DNA of 64,000 nucleotides from Clitopilus passeckerianus (taxonomy: Eukaryota; Basidiomycota; Agaricomycetes; Agaricales; Entolomataceae). Of this stretch, positions 1 through 13,709 are shown piece after piece; within the stretch, counting starts at the first letter, position 1, and each line of letters opens with the position of its first letter. The stretch lies in the NCBI GenBank assembly GCA_944990035.1, contig CALYLX010000036.1, positions 310,001 through 374,000 of the forward strand, written 5' to 3'. A program made the translations under genes and the position numbers. The notes beneath the pieces are model-generated. The model made no database searches. It saw only the letters and a program-made list of their open reading frames with translations, and was not told the origin of the DNA.

Positions 1-620
1 GTGAGAGAGGAGAAGGTAGAGTGAAAGGGATAAGAGGGGATCCGAGCAGAATCTCGACGACGTGACGGTCGTATAAGGTCCCCTAGTGTTATCGATGATC
101 ATGCAAGAGATCTATTAAACATCACGCGCGGAGGATCGACGATCCTCCAGTCGTGTAATCAGGCAGGAGGCAGATGGGCGTCAATCTGTCAAGTCTGTCC
201 AAAACGTCGTTTGGTAATTGCCTACAGTCATGTTCAAGCCTCAGCCACGAGGTTTGATGATCCTTGCTTTCCTATGGCGTGGCTCACAATGCAGCTCAGG
301 TCGAGCTCTTACAGGCATTCGGGGGTAAATGTGAGGCACCAATGAGACCAAAAGGTTACTAGCTACGTTCGCAAAGCTCCTGTAGCATTTCAATCAATCG
401 ATGGTCACAGATGGATAGGATGAATGAACGTTTGGAGCTGGCGAGTCATGTGTCTTGGCATGTGTTGTGGCGTCCGGTCCTCAGAGTTCCCCAGTTGCGC
501 TTTAATCTTGTGAATCCAACACAGCACCGAGTCCGGTTCTTTACCGAGGTACGTGGTCCATCATCAGGACAAATATCTACATAGGCGGCCGAGCAACATT
601 GGTGGAGACGCTGGTATACC
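1..620. repeat. Copy of the HET gene 5' flank at window edge
   Basis: Positions about 34-600 match 59132-59620 in the same orientation: TAAGGTCCC, GTTATCGATGATCA, AATCAGGCAGGA, GCGAGTCATGTG, GTGGCGTCCGGTCC and GTGAATCCAAC recur in order. In the 59 kb copy this sequence directly precedes the HET start codon at 59101; the equivalent here would be near base 1-3. A paralogous gene reading leftwards off the window is therefore likely. No coding sequence of it is visible. Confidence 0.7.
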
Positions 621-3600
621 AAGGTTCAATACAAATGGTACATGATGAACCCGATGTCTCCTCCGAATCCTCCCACTTCTTACCACCAACGAACGTCTCC
701 CATCTTGTTCTGAAGCCCTCGCTTCGCATCATACGTGAATCCTTGGCCAGAGTACTATCACATCTAGGCTTTCCGAGTACACGACCAGGGAATTGTCCTG
801 ATTTGACGCTGAAACTTGTAATTGAGCCATGTTAGCACGTCTGCCGACCGCATGTGATGAGGCCCACGCACCTTTAGTCGTAGAGTCGTACGACTGACAA
901 AGTCGTGACTCACCCTCAGTTGCCATCGAAGACCTCTGCGAGTATTCCCTTGGAGATCTTTCCAAAAGGTCCTCCTCCAGTCGAGGCTACACCTGTGTTT
1001 GATCAAGTTAGGATGAATGCGTTGAGTTGATGATATATAGAAACGAATACCTGCCTTTCCGAGGACGATGAGGATGTCGATGAATGTCGAACAACGACCG
1101 AAGATCTGGTAAGCCCATAACCAATGATCAAGAGTTTGAGGCTTCCAGCCTTCGTCCCGACCTGGATTCTGCCCAGGACTTCTTGTCAACTGACCGTGGT
1201 AGCGGTATCCCAAGGACCATCGGTTGGAGACTCTGCGACCGATGACCAATGGAGTGAGCGAAGGATTATCCAATGGCTGAAGTTACGCGGGAGTTGATGT
1301 TGCGCGCTCGATTCTGGTAGTTCTGTTATCAGGCGAGAGGACGATTGGATGAGGGAGAGGCCCTTACCATGTTGGTTCACTTCTTCTCTCGCTTCGGTCC
1401 CGCCTTTCCTATGGCTCCACGGTCCTCGAGATATTGCGAATTCGTCTGGAATCGAGAAGGCCATGGTGCAAGTGGAGAGAGGGTCGGTAAGAATCCATGT
1501 ATGGTATCGTTCTAGTAGTCATCGTCAGCTTCTCACCGTGTATAGTCAAGACTGCAGCGAACGTAACGTACCATGTTACCATGAAACCACGGTACATTCT
1601 CGCACGCCCCGTTCTGCCCTTCCCAACCTCTGCAGCTCGCGCATGCACTTCGCCCTCTTCCAGCAGCCACTAGGTGGCAGACCCCTTCTGTTCGGTGGAT
1701 GAACATCGTAGTTGTTGAGTGCATGCGTGTTTGCTTCGAGGCCGATCGCGGGGGAGGTCCTCATGGCAGTTGAAGGAAGAGCCGGGGCTACACTGCGTGA
1801 GGTTGCCAGCCTCGGGGTATTCAGGGCCTTAGGGACGTTGCTCAACTGCCACAAGGGGCGGATTCGTTCCACGCCGTTCGAGCCTCCTTTCGCTCCTGGT
1901 TTCTTTGGTCATCCAGCAGTGTTGTGTGGGATTTCAAGACCGGAGAGCTCCTCGTGAGATGGAATGGAGAGTTCCGAGAAGTGATAGAGGGATTGGGTTG
2001 GGTTCCAAGGAGGGTCGTGCTTGAGACACGACGTAGGCCAGTGGATACACTTTGGTTGGACCACTGGCGGGGCATTCGTGAGTATACACGCTTAAATGAT
2101 CAAGAACATGGTGAACGTACCTCGTTACCGTAGCTCAGCTGCCTACACTTCCTTCTAGCTCCAGTGTTCCTTGGTACGATGGAGGTGCGAAGCGGAACAG
2201 GAGTCTGTGCGGAGGTGTAGGTCAGATATAACTGGAGATGCGTGTATGAGAGCGGCAGAGAATAGGTGAGATGTAGAAATATGGACGGAAAGTAGCTCGA
2301 GGGAAACTGGAAGAGGACGAAAGGGATGCAACGGGAGGAGAAAACACGAAGAACGAGTCTTGGGAAGCGCATATCACGAAGCATGAAGCCGGCCAGATGC
2401 ACGAGAAGGGTGTAGAGGGGTAGAGTATCCCGCAGGAGGGCATACTCACCCAGCCAAAGGTTATCCATTTATGTCCAGTCAACAACAACGCCCACTGCCC
2501 AGGTACCTGCTGGCCAAACGAGGGCCTAGATCGTGACGGTAAGAAACCACAGCACCTAGTAGAGTGATAGTCGGATTTGAGCATACCTTCAGTAAGTAGC
2601 CCTTCACAAGCACCTCCACGCATCTTATTATTTGAATGTCATGGCTCCATCTAGGCTGAAAGAGAGATGGAGGGAGCAGACGAAATCGTGTCATGTTGTT
2701 TGACAACGTTTGGCTAGGTCCCGATTTACTTCCGAGCCAATTTCGATCCAGCCTGAAATCTATGTGCCTGACGCGTCAGTTCGGAATTCGCTCCTCGTCT
2801 CCCCCTTGCTTCTCACTGCTTCCCCTCCCCCGAGCAACTGGTGGCAGCTCCAGAATTGCGACAACATAGACTTTCTGCCATGGCGACTCCTGCACTTAAT
2901 CCATGCACATCACCCCTTCTCAGCCCCAAGGTGGGTGTAATAGTGAAGCAACCGACATGAGCTTAAAGTTCAGGTGATGATGTACGCCCAGAACCTGCAC
3001 GTGGATCAAGATCTTACTCTGGATAATCGAGTCCAGATTAACTCTCCATGGCTTCAACGTCGTAATATTGCTCGCATCCGCCCATTTCCGCATCTGTTCG
3101 AGCCTCTGACAGATGGAATCCGCGGACTCATCCAGATATCTCTTTAGCAAGATCTCTTGGGGCAATGCCGCCCCATCTCCGGCATCTCATCTTTCAATCC
3201 AACAGTCTTGTCTATATCGGGGGCGCATCTTTCGATGCATCTGACTTGTTCCGCCTCCTGCACGTACTACGACTAATCCAACTTGCGGTGACAACCATCG
3301 TTCGCGCGTGTCTCCGGCAGGGCCGCCTGGATCTGTCTCATGGGCCGTGCTCTCAGGCACCCAAGATTTAATTGTGGATCGTGGAGGCGTGCAAGGCGCT
3401 TCAACCACTTCTTCATATATACACTGCCCGGCCATCTCGGCATAGCAGCTACGTCTATCATCTTTCCGCCACTCCTACTATCTTACGACCTCCCCACGCT
3501 GCCTCCGCTCCCTCCATTCTCGCCTGGGCCAGTGACTCAAAGTCCCGCAGGGTTGTCATAGGTTCTTAGAGCCACGTTCGAATAGTGAAGAATACCGGGA

Positions 3601-4251
3601 TCGAATAAGCAGGAACAGAAATACCGTTGAGGAAGAGGATCATTCAAGATTCCGACCATAAGATGCGGGTGTGGAGTGGGAGGGGATATATACTGGAACA
3701 AGATACAAGTACGGATCGAGGGTGAGATATCCGAAATAGATTGTGATGGCGTGGACGAGTAACCAGAAAAGTCGTTTGAGTTTCTCTCTCCAGAGACCCA
3801 CTGATTCTAAGTGTAGGATTAAAATACCACTATTAGCGTTGGCGACTACTAGAATTCCCACATATATGTTCGCTCCCCAGAACAATGACTGCATCGCTTT
3901 CCATTCCATTTTCCTTATTTTGGGTATGTTTCTCAAGGATCCGCCTTTTCTACCGCTCTACCTTCCATCCCTACCATAATGAGCATCGCTTGAGAGTTTC
4001 ACAGCTTTCCAGAAGGTTTATCTAGCGCCTTGATGCGATTTCCATTTAAACCAGTGTATTGTGCTCTCTACTGAGCACCCCACCACTACCCTCCGGGCTC
4101 CGCGTCTTGTTGCAACCTCGTCACCTACTAGACTACGTCAGATACACATCTGCCGGAAGCAGCTCTGGGTTGGGGCAGCCAACGCTACATGACTGAAAGT
4201 AATAGATACCAAACGCATTATGTATTGGCTGGCGCTGCCCTGGCCGAAGCA
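621..4251. other. Gene-poor stretch
   Basis: Only short overlapping frames on both strands; none has a recognisable motif or clean exon structure. It includes one bZIP-site repeat (2763-2845). I see no gene. Confidence 0.4.
2763..2845. repeat. Dispersed bZIP-site repeat, copy 1
   Basis: GTGCCTGACGCGTCAGTTCG followed by a CT-rich run and GAGCAACTG. The palindrome TGACGCGTCA is at 2769-2778. Similar to copies at 12.2 and 27.8 kb, but starting at the palindrome; it lacks the upstream TGACGTCA part. Confidence 0.55.
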
Positions 4252-5241
4252 ATGGATCAGCCGCCCAAATTTGTACCAACGTTTACGACTGAAACACCTC
4301 CGCCACCCATCTCTTTATCAGTCTACACCACAGGGACAGCAAGTGACTTACAAGGTCTATAAGAAGCCCGTAGAGGTTGGGAGAGATTTTTTATACATTC
4401 AAGGCACATAGGCTCAAATTTAGTAGACACGTCCGCGACATCAACACATGCAAGTGCCACTGATTCCAAGACAGCGACAGAAATCAGCCTTTCGAACATC
4501 GGTGAACCGGTTCAAGCTCAGTCAGGGCTGACCACCGTTTACGGAGGAGAGTTCACGAGTGTTAGTGGGGATGTAAATTATACGTTCTGTGCGTTGACCT
4601 CTCATATCTTCTCTCCACACGATCTAATGGTGGATCGCTATGTGTTTCCATCGTTTGAAGACATCACTCCCGAGACCGAGAAAGCTTCTGGCCTATCTTC
4701 GCAGGACGGCTACGCTAACCCCCTCGCACACCTGAATGATACCCAGGGACGACCGTTTCCTATTCACACCTATCAATCTTCCTACCCGCCCTTGCTAACA
4801 TCGATTTTACCTTATTCCGATCTCTGGCACATGTCACTTGGAAGCCTACGCTACCATCCACACTACCCAGTATTCTACCCTTATCACTATCTTAACGTCT
4901 ACCCACTCTGTACCTTTACCCATTATGTACTATCACCAGAGCCTGTTCAGCCGTCCTTCTCCTACAACTCCCCAGTCTCGTCCCCAACCAATTTGCATTA
5001 CTACCCTCACGCTTACCTAAACCCGTACAAGTCGTATTGCGACAGTACGCCTTCACCACAACATGGCCAATTCTCTAATCCAGAACCGACAGGATTATTC
5101 CCTCAAGTTCAACAACCGCCTATCTTCTCCACCTCCGACGGTTCATCCCCACCAGCATCGGTAGCTTGGGGATTCATCATGATCGGATGGGCACTGGTTG
5201 TTCCAGTCCATCATGTGCCATGCTTTTGGCCCCGTAATTGA
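4252..5241 (+). CDS. Pro/Tyr-rich protein with GG-x-F motif
   Basis: Two-exon model of 306 residues: 4252-4354 starts MDQPPKFVPTF, and exon 2 is 4424-5241, with the join (CAA G, then TA GAC) in frame. Around residue 80 it has TTVYGGEFTSVSGDV, a motif common in agaricomycete proteins, often just before a NACHT domain. No NACHT follows. Instead the rest is rich in Pro, Tyr, Ser and His, with a hydrophobic segment near the C-terminus (AWGFIMIGWALVV). The donor GTCTAT is weak. Function unknown; it may be a truncated receptor-like gene or a genuine short protein. Confidence 0.5.
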
Positions 5242-7322
5242 CGAGCAGTGAGCCCTCATCCCGGAATTCGACTTAGACTTCCTTACGTTCGTATTTCGGG
5301 GTCTATTTAAAGAGAGCTGCCGTATCTCTAGAGCTGACATCATTCGTACCTCGATTTCTTTTTATTAGGGACATAGGGGATTAAGGGACTATGGCGATCA
5401 CTACAATTATACGTAAAATTTGTGTCTGGGATGTATTCTGCCTGCAACCAACTGTAGGACCTATAGTTTAAAGTAGAGGGTGGCTCGGCACGATAGAATG
5501 TAAGTAGAGTTGTGAAGAATCAAGGAGTTCATCTGGTAGGACTGAACCGGCACCGAGATGAGAGTTCTAAGCCGTCCAAGCAAGTGAGATATTGAGGATT
5601 GGTCCATTTGGGCGGCGGAGCCAGACATAAGCAGAAACGCATGCGAAGGAGAACAGTGAGCCATGGGGGACAAATGGGACATGACACACGGAATTTATCC
5701 TGTTTTCTTAGCTATTGATTTACTTTCGGACGAAACTTAATCTTATTGAGCCAAACTTTCAACGTCCGTTCACATCGATAGCATTGTATTGGATAAGATA
5801 CACGGCCAGAAGAGCTTCAGCGCGTCGTTGTGGAAGCACAAGCCAGCGAATCCGTCGCACGTCTGAAATCGGCGGGGATTGTATCCATCCCCATTCCGGA
5901 GATTTCCTCAGATCCCGCGATAGCCACAATCATTTGGGCTAAAAGTCATCCGTTCTATCTACCAGCGGCTCATCGCAATGCGGTCTGGACCAAGTCTAGG
6001 CTTGTGGGGTCCTGCCCCGTTCGAAGCTTCATAGATAAAAATGCGACTGTGTTAGATCCGGGACCCATCGCGATTCTTAACACCAAACGGCTTAATTGCT
6101 TGTGTTCTTCGGCACAGTTATTCTTCACATCTTCTCAGTAGATATCGTTGACGTTGACCCTAAGAATTCAGATGACCTTGATGTCCGATATCAGATATCA
6201 CCTCCGATTTTGTTCTGGCGAGTAAACCAATGAATGTGTATGACAAGAGCAGATATGGATAGTACGATCTCGGTTGTTTCGCCTACACTTCAACTCACGC
6301 AAACCTCGTAATTAGAGCCAATAATGGCGGCGTACGTTAGAGGGAGGCTATCAAGGGAGTCGGTGAAGGCTATCATTGAGCAGTCTAGGGACTCGTGGAT
6401 GGGAAGGCGATTTGGGAGAAATGATGCAGCGAGAGGGGCTTCTGAGGAACCCACGTAGGCGTAAGATAATATCACCTTAATTGGTTGTATTCGTTGTAAG
6501 AGGTGGAATACATTCGTCGTGTTCGGACACGCAAGGAGGGAGATGTAGGATCTCATTGGATGCGGAGCGAGAGCCTGAAGAAACACAACAGTTGGACTAC
6601 AAGATGAAATGGAGAAGGTAATATGAAGCATTCTCTGGCGATATTCCAAGGAGATAGCTCAGATTCCGGAAGCAGGAACGGACATGGAAATCTTGGTAGG
6701 AGGCAACCACCTCGACCTTCAATAGCAGATTTCAGCCCGCGGTACCCAAATCTAGGTCGCGCCAACTCGCACCAAGTGAGAAAGTAATACGAGGTTCCAG
6801 ATTCTCAATTTTGACGGAAAACAGGCAACCAATCTCAAATCCAACACCTCCATCCGGCTGGGACCTTCAACCGGCAGCAAATGGGGTGCTAGCCTAGCCA
6901 ATAAGGCGCCACCTAAGAAACGAAAGCAGGGATGAGCAAAGGCTCACACACATCCCTTATTATTACTCGTATTGAGATATTTGTACTGTACATCGTAAGG
7001 GCTCGCTGTATTGCTACCCATATAAATTCGTACATCCTGAATGGTCAATATATCTCAACGGAATTTAAAGCGAGCAACGCCGCGCTGCACAAGGCCTTTA
7101 GTATTATTCGGACAGGAGTAAAATAGAACCATTCTCCCTTCAAGTTCTAACCTATGTAAAAGACATTTGAAAGTCGTTCACGTTAATGTCATTGTGGGTG
7201 CGTCCAGTCAATGTCATTGGACAGAACTTCCCATCATCTAACCCTTGAATCTACTCTACCTCTCAAGTCGAACCAGTGTGATCTGCCCGACGAAGGTTAG
7301 CCGTCAACGCTCTGGAGGTAAA
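5242..7322. other. No gene resolved
   Basis: An open plus-strand stretch at about 5830-6141 (IVSIPIPEISSDPAIATIIW) looks mildly protein-like but could not be joined to other exons. The rest shows no coding signal. Confidence 0.35.
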
Positions 7323-8295
7323 TTAATACGCACAATGGTTTACAGTTGTATAGCTATGGCCCGAAACGTGTTGATAGCTGCCTCCTGATATAGTGTTCAA
7401 TCCGTCCGGACTTGGGTGATCCCTATTGAGGGAAACAATCTGGCTGCCCGATAGTCCTGCCATGGGATTCGGGCTAGAGATGGTCGTCCCGGAATTCGGG
7501 CTAGAGATGGTCGTCCCGGAATTCGACTGGGAATGGTTATGTTGACAACAGTGGAGAGGAATGATGGGTTCCGTTTGTACGATTTCTAGTTCAAATTAGT
7601 CGGCAAATGGTGCGTCCTTGATGAGGTCTGCTGGAGGACTCACTTCGATTCCAGTGGCGTCTAACCAGTAGCCAGCCCAACAGTCCTGTAAGAAGAATTG
7701 CAACCGGAACGACACAAGCAATAATAAGGTTGCGCGTGTTGTCGCCCATATCGAATCCCACTCCATGCGAGCGGGTTGGTTCTGGCTCCCCAGTAGACGT
7801 CCTTCTACTATCCGTCTGGCTTGCCGTCGTTGAGGATATGTTTGTAGCGATACTAGGCGTACTCAATGGCGAATCGGGGCCCTTGAAATACCCTTTGCAT
7901 GTTTTGGCGTCAATGAACCGAACGCAGTCGGTTGAGACGTCAGTAGTTGTACATATCCACAGAAGGTGGTTAGGATCATGGCAATGAACCGAATCGGCTC
8001 CTTTGTCGGCGGGTATGCATGCCCCAGGAGTGCAGCAAACCGCGTGAACTCCTGGATCTTGGCTACTGGCGTAGTCCATCATGGCTCCTTCGCAGAAGTG
8101 CTCGCTTCCAGGTTGGTCGTTGTTTGAGCATTCTTCGTCATTTGGACGGGGACCTAAAAGGGTAGTGTGTACGGATATCTTATGATGCGATTCTAAAGGA
8201 GCACTATCTTGAATATTGTTGTGACATTTGGGAGCGAGCGAAGCAAGGCTCGAAGGACCATCGGCTTCAGTGTTGTTGGCTGAATCCACCGACAT
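7323..8295 (-). CDS. Single-pass membrane protein, N-terminus unresolved
   Basis: The main exon is open from at least 8295 (first in-frame ATG, MSVDSANN) to 7644. A 58 nt intron (GTGAGT donor, CTAAT branch site) leads to a last exon 7585-7323. The predicted extracellular part has a Cys-rich block (CCTPGACIP, CHDPNHLLWIC, CVRF, CKGYF) and a Ser/Thr-rich stalk. One transmembrane helix (LIIACVVPVAILLT) is followed by the basic VRRHW, then a Ser-rich tail that includes two copies of NSGTTISSP encoded by a 27 bp tandem repeat (about 7466-7520). The frame stays open about 60 nt upstream of 8295, so an upstream exon, perhaps with a signal peptide, is likely. No known family recognised; a receptor or wall-sensor-like layout. 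Confidence 0.55.
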
Positions 8296-10019
8296 CCCAG
8301 TTCTTGCACATCGAGGAGTCGGGAAGAAAGGCGTGTCCAGACCTGTCACGAGTGATTTTGGTCTGGCCGAGCAGTTGGGAAGAAAGGTATGTCAAGAGTA
8401 ACCTTGGTCTGGCCAAGTGCGGAAGTGCGCTGTTTGACTGACGAAACACCATCCAGCACTGCCTCTGACGAGATGGCTGGCTGGGAAAGTATTAGGACGG
8501 GGCAGGCGCCAATCATTGCCACTGGGAATATCTGTTGGAGTCTTGGAGACACCCAGGAGGGAGGGAGGGAACCGAGCAACCCGGAAAACCCTAACCTCCT
8601 CCGACCGAGTGCAGGGGTCCTCGTTAAGCAAAGGCCTTCGAGGATGAGTTCTATAGTCAATCCTCAGAGAGCTCACCACGGGTATGTAACGAGGGAGCTG
8701 GCACCCGAGCAGGACTCGCAAGGAGCTTCTGCGAAACTACTTGGAAGGCGCTAAATGTCAAGAGAAGCACCGAGTTAACTCTGATTGAAGGGTTCTACTA
8801 AATCCTATGACAGATTCAAACGTTCAAACGTTCAATTTGGCCAAAATTTGTAGAACAGTTGATCAACAATGTTATGATACATGACATAAGGGAGACAGAC
8901 TATACCAAAAGTAAAGCTCGAATCACAGCCAACAGATGCAGGATAATTGCACGAGCGGGTTTCGTCACAGTCAGCTGTGAAACAGCTTTACCTCCAGCAC
9001 TCTCGTTTGATACCTCCGTTGACGTTCTACATTTTTCCCGTCCCATCTCTCCTCATATCAACTTGACATTCTTCGACTTCCACATTTCCTGTGTATTCCC
9101 AATCCGGACCGAGAGGAAGGAACCCGATCACGGTAGGAGGACAGAAGGATGGCGTAGCGGAAGGGCGGAGGAAAAGGCAAGAATAACTCAGTGTTCTAGA
9201 CCTCAGAGCGCAGATCTGCCAGGTGTTCTTGGATCCGCTATCGCCACGAGAAACGGCACGCCTCCAACCAAGTGAGGGAGGGAGAGGAAGGCGCGGAGGC
9301 CTGATATATGAATCATGATATCAAAACAGAGGTTACGAGACTAGATAGTTCATACACGGGATCGAAACCACGATAAACGAACGAAAGAAACGACGAGTTT
9401 GACGCTAGCCGCTCTTTGGTGAGGAATAACGACGAAGATCTCAGAGAAAGGAACACGAGCTAGGCAGTAGGCAGCAGGATACCATGACAGAGGTGTACGC
9501 AGTAGGGCATGTGCGAGCAAGAGAGCGGGTAGGAATCAAGGTGGGACCATCCAAAGGCACCGACGTTTGCGTTTCCTGTTACCCCGATTAGCTGCATTGC
9601 TTGAATCGATGAATGAATAAACGAGAAAGAAGGAAAAAAGAGAGGAAGGTAGGAAGGGGAGAAGTGGTACGTGAGCTCGAATTCGAGTCTAAAGAGCGGG
9701 TGTTATGCGCAACAACGCACGAAAAGTGTAACATCGGAGAGAGAAAGAGAGTAAGAAACGATGACCGAGATACGAACCATGACAAATTTAGACGTGATAC
9801 GTGAGGTAGGGAGATGAAAGGTAGGAAGTCCAAGAGACGAATGAAAAAGCAGAGTGTACTCACTGATCATCCGTCCTTCGACATTCTCGTTCACCCCACG
9901 TGAAGTCGAATCCGCAGCTAACCAACCCCCAAGCATCCCACTATCCATTCGTTTCTTAATTCGTCTCTCGAATCGCCTCTCTCGACACATGCCTAATCCA
10001 TCCACCCGTATCCTCTCCA

Positions 10020-11920
10020 ACCCCGTCTCGGCTCTTGACCCGGGATCCTTCCCAGATCCTAGTCGTTTCCGCGCATGGTTCGAGGACCGGACTTTCGCCA
10101 CAGCTCTGAGGTAACAGGCTCGTAGGTGTCGGTGGGGGTCAACCAAGGCGCAAGTCTGTAAAGCACAAGTAGTATATTAGTTCGCGATGTCGACGTCGTT
10201 GATAGAGGAGGAACGGAGAAAACTGAAGAGAGCAAAAGAGGAGAGGAAATTCTCAACCAGACCATACAGGTCCACGGAGTCGATAAAGGAGGAAAGGTTC
10301 GATGAAAAATGAAAGGAGTAAAAGCCGCCTGATCAGCGGAGAAGAGAGAGACGAAGATCTTGAGAAAAAAACGACTCGCGTTTTTGCGACGAGACAAGTA
10401 TAGGAATAGAATCGCGGGAGGATGTGGAACGTCAACCGATTGAGGGCGTAACTCACCTAGAATAATCACAGGACCTTGTGTTCAACGACCTTAAGACCAC
10501 AACTCGTCCGAAACACCATCGCCCGAGCCTCCATTTCTCCTACGTAGACATGCCGCTAGATGATACGACAGGGTCTGATATTCCACAGCCTTCGCTCAGA
10601 CGTCAAGCGGTAGATGTAGATGGTCCCGTTACAGATCTACGAAATCGTCAGAATTTTAGCTTCGTCAGGTAGACAGGTGGGAAGAGAAGGCTTTAAACTA
10701 AGAGTATACACACTTGTCTTTCATTCATCTCTCTCCCTCCGACCCGACCCAGACTCCCAACCACTCTCCTCCCATTCTCATCCCAAATCGCCCCTCCCAA
10801 CTCAAGCCCAACTCCCTTCATCCCTCTCCCACCTCGTCCAAGAGCCCTCTCCCCACCTCGCCCCTCGTCCCGCATGTAAACCCCCGGCTGCCTTCCAGAT
10901 CTCGACCCTGCGTACCCCTGCTCCTGCTCCTGCTTCGAGGCTAGACTTTCACCGCAGTTCCGACTGGGGTAGTAGGTAGGTTCGTATATCGAAGGTGAGG
11001 GTCTAGGAAGGGGTCAGTATTTGTATATTCGTATATTTGTCTGCGAGGTCGTCAATGGAGGAAGGAAGAAAGAAGAGGAGCCGAGAGGAGTTGGGAAAAA
11101 TAAAGGGCGGAGGAACATATTGGGGAAATTATACGAGTCACCTAGGTGAGGAAGGAGGAGGGGTGCGCTATCATTCCTCTCCTACGTCCTAACCGGCCCA
11201 GATCCACACCAATCAACCTCGAGCACCCCTCTATTCGCGTCTCACATCCTGTCTCTCTCGACCCGAGCTCGATAACCCTCCACCATATCCGCCACCCGAG
11301 AACCTGCTTCCGCTTCGTCTCGGCTTTCAACCCAGCGTCCTTCCCGAATCTTGAGTGTATTTCGCCACAGTACCAAGGTAGCTGGTCTGTATACCGAATG
11401 TGAGGGTATTTGAAGGCCAAAGTCTGTACAGCGTCATCATAAGTCTGTGATCGTCAAACGAGGAGGAACGAAGAAGTCGACAGAGCGGAGTACAATCTTC
11501 AGAGATTATACCTGCTGGTAGTCGACGAAGGAGAACAATGGAGGAGGGTGTGAAAGGGGTAGAAGTGGCATGACAAGAGGAGAAGCATCGAGAGACGAAA
11601 CGACGGATGCTGTAGTAACAAGGCGTGGATTGCAACGGAGAAGAGGGAGGGTGGGGAGGTCGTTCAACCGAGAGCATAACTCATGTATGGTATACACGAT
11701 GCTCTTGACACCACAGCTTGTCCGAACAGCGGCCGTTACTCCTTATCCATCCTTATCCATCCTTCCTCATTCAGCTCGCAACTAGACGGCAGGACGGGAT
11801 ACCAGATTCCAAAGGACAGGGAGAGCGGAAGTCTTGCACAGACGCCGAGTCAGATGAGAATATTGCAGCGACAAGTCTACGAAGCCGTTAGTATCGCACT
11901 CGGTTACGCAGGTAGACAAG
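10020..11920. repeat. Degenerate direct duplication in gene-poor DNA
   Basis: About 10020-10690 and 11310-11920 share TCGGCT, CGCCACAG, GAGGAGGAACG, GTCCGAACA and GCAGGTAGACA-type blocks in the same order. A third, weaker copy of the first part lies at about 10900-11130. No open frame is conserved between the copies, so this is non-coding repeat DNA. Confidence 0.5.
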
Positions 11921-11989
11921 CGGAAAGTAATGGAGCGAGGGTAACGGAAGTGGGGAACGCACGCATAAGCGCCGATGACGAGGTAAGGG

Positions 11990-12345
11990 AGGAGGGAAGA
12001 ATGTCGAGTATCAGAGAACTACCTACCAGAGCTCGTGGTTCTCCCTCCAGCCTCATCCACACCACCAACGTGCAATCAGTCATGGTCGCATCACGAAGCC
12101 TGAGAGAAAAGTGAGGGACCAAAAGGAAGGCTTGGTTGAGTTCACGCCTACAGTCGGGTAGAAAGGTACTGTAGGCTGTAGAGAAAGAAGCGAGCAACGC
12201 GTTGTCGTTGTTTGGTCCCGGGGCTTCTTCCCGAGTTGGGTGACGTCATGAGTGCCTGACGCGTCAGTTCGAATCCTCACTCCTTTCCTCGACCCTCACC
12301 TCGCTTCTTCGCTACTTCCATCCCTCCGAACAACTACTGGCGATC
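11990..12345. repeat. Dispersed bZIP-site repeat, copy 2
   Basis: Inverted relative to 16300-16595: ACTCTCAT-type ends, the GCGAACTC block, CAACGCGTTGT, GGTCCCGG and the TGACGTCA palindrome (12241-12248) recur in reverse order. TGACGCGTCA is at 12257-12266. Confidence 0.6.
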
Positions 12346-13709
12346 TCGCTGCTCTATCTACCCTACCTTCGTCTACGAGTCACCACCCATCTCTATTATT
12401 CATCGGTTTTCATGTGTATGACGCCGTGTTCAGACCGTTGACGAATTGGGAGAAGGGTCTGGGGTGGCAAATACGGCGGAATGTTGTCGGCTTGCGTCAA
12501 ATGAGAGGATTTGAGATATGATGCTTTGGATAAGGGTAGAATGAATAGTAAGTGAATATATCCTTGGCATATCATGCCTCCTTTCATCCAGCCTTCGGCG
12601 TTCTTGCCTATTTTCTCTTTCTCACTACTCTCCTCTCCTACCCACTTCTCCGTTCTCCTCTACTCCAATCAACCTCTTCTTACCACACCATCTGTATCTC
12701 TCCCTCTCTGCACCCTTCGCCCCTTTTCACGCTTTTTCTACGCCTTCCGTTCTCTCCGAACTCCTCCTTTTTGTCGACTCAAGGACCCCTATTAGTATCA
12801 TGTGGCTAAGAACTTCCTACCCCTTTCGCTCTCTTTACTCGCCTTCATTTCTCCTCCATCAGTCACTCTTTAATGACGACCTTGCGGAATAATACTGACA
12901 CTTACAAACATACGCCCACCTTCGCCCCACAAACCTGTTACCCCGGAGCCGCGGGTACAGCCTCGGGTTGGGAGCATCTATGGACGACTGCGTCCATGTT
13001 CAAACGAGGTGGGAGAGGGCTTTTGGGGGGCAGATAGGGCTGAAGGTTGTCGGGCTCGAGTTGGGAGGCGGGCGTCGATATACAAACGGAGGGAGGGACG
13101 CTCGGGAGGTGGTTAGCTGATGATCTCGCATCGGGCGAAAGAGGTTGTCAAAGGACAAACTCAGCTCACCAGCGGGCCTTCAGCGTACTTTCTCCGTTCT
13201 CTTTCTCCCTTTTCCGAGTTTCGTCTCCTCCCAGCTAATCAAGCCTTTACGCTAGATTTTGAACACACGTACCATCTCTCCCCTTCCTCCCGGGCATTCA
13301 GTTTCTCATGGCGATAGGGAACGCAAATATTCGGTGCATTCTGGATCTTGCTCTGGAACTTCCACTCTCGATTCCTACCTGCTAACCATCCCGAGCGCGT
13401 TCCTCTACGCACACACCGCCGTCACGTTGTCCTCCTCCCCAGCTCCAGTTTCTTTATCTTCATGTCACTTTTGCACTTCCTGGATGTTGCCGGTGACGTA
13501 TCTTCTTACGTACGTCTTATCTGGTCTCGTAACCTCGGTTTTGAAATCGCAACCCATATCTCATCTCATCGTATCTCGCTGCCTCACGAGGTGAACTACT
13601 AACTTCTACCAGGTATCCTTCAGTCCGGTGCGTTGGTCGAACGAAGGTCCAATACCCATAGGATGTTATATACATAGACGACATGACAGTTCCGTTATTC
13701 TGTGATACA

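Noticed and set aside
12255..12290. tRNA T-arm-like GTTCGAATCC
   Set aside because: The bases on either side do not pair as a T stem and no acceptor or anticodon arm fits. It belongs to the dispersed repeat.
9588..13602. Many frames of 60-150 codons rich in Ser, Pro, Leu or Arg
   Set aside because: They follow the CT or GA bias of the strand, overlap on both strands, and are not conserved between the duplicated copies.
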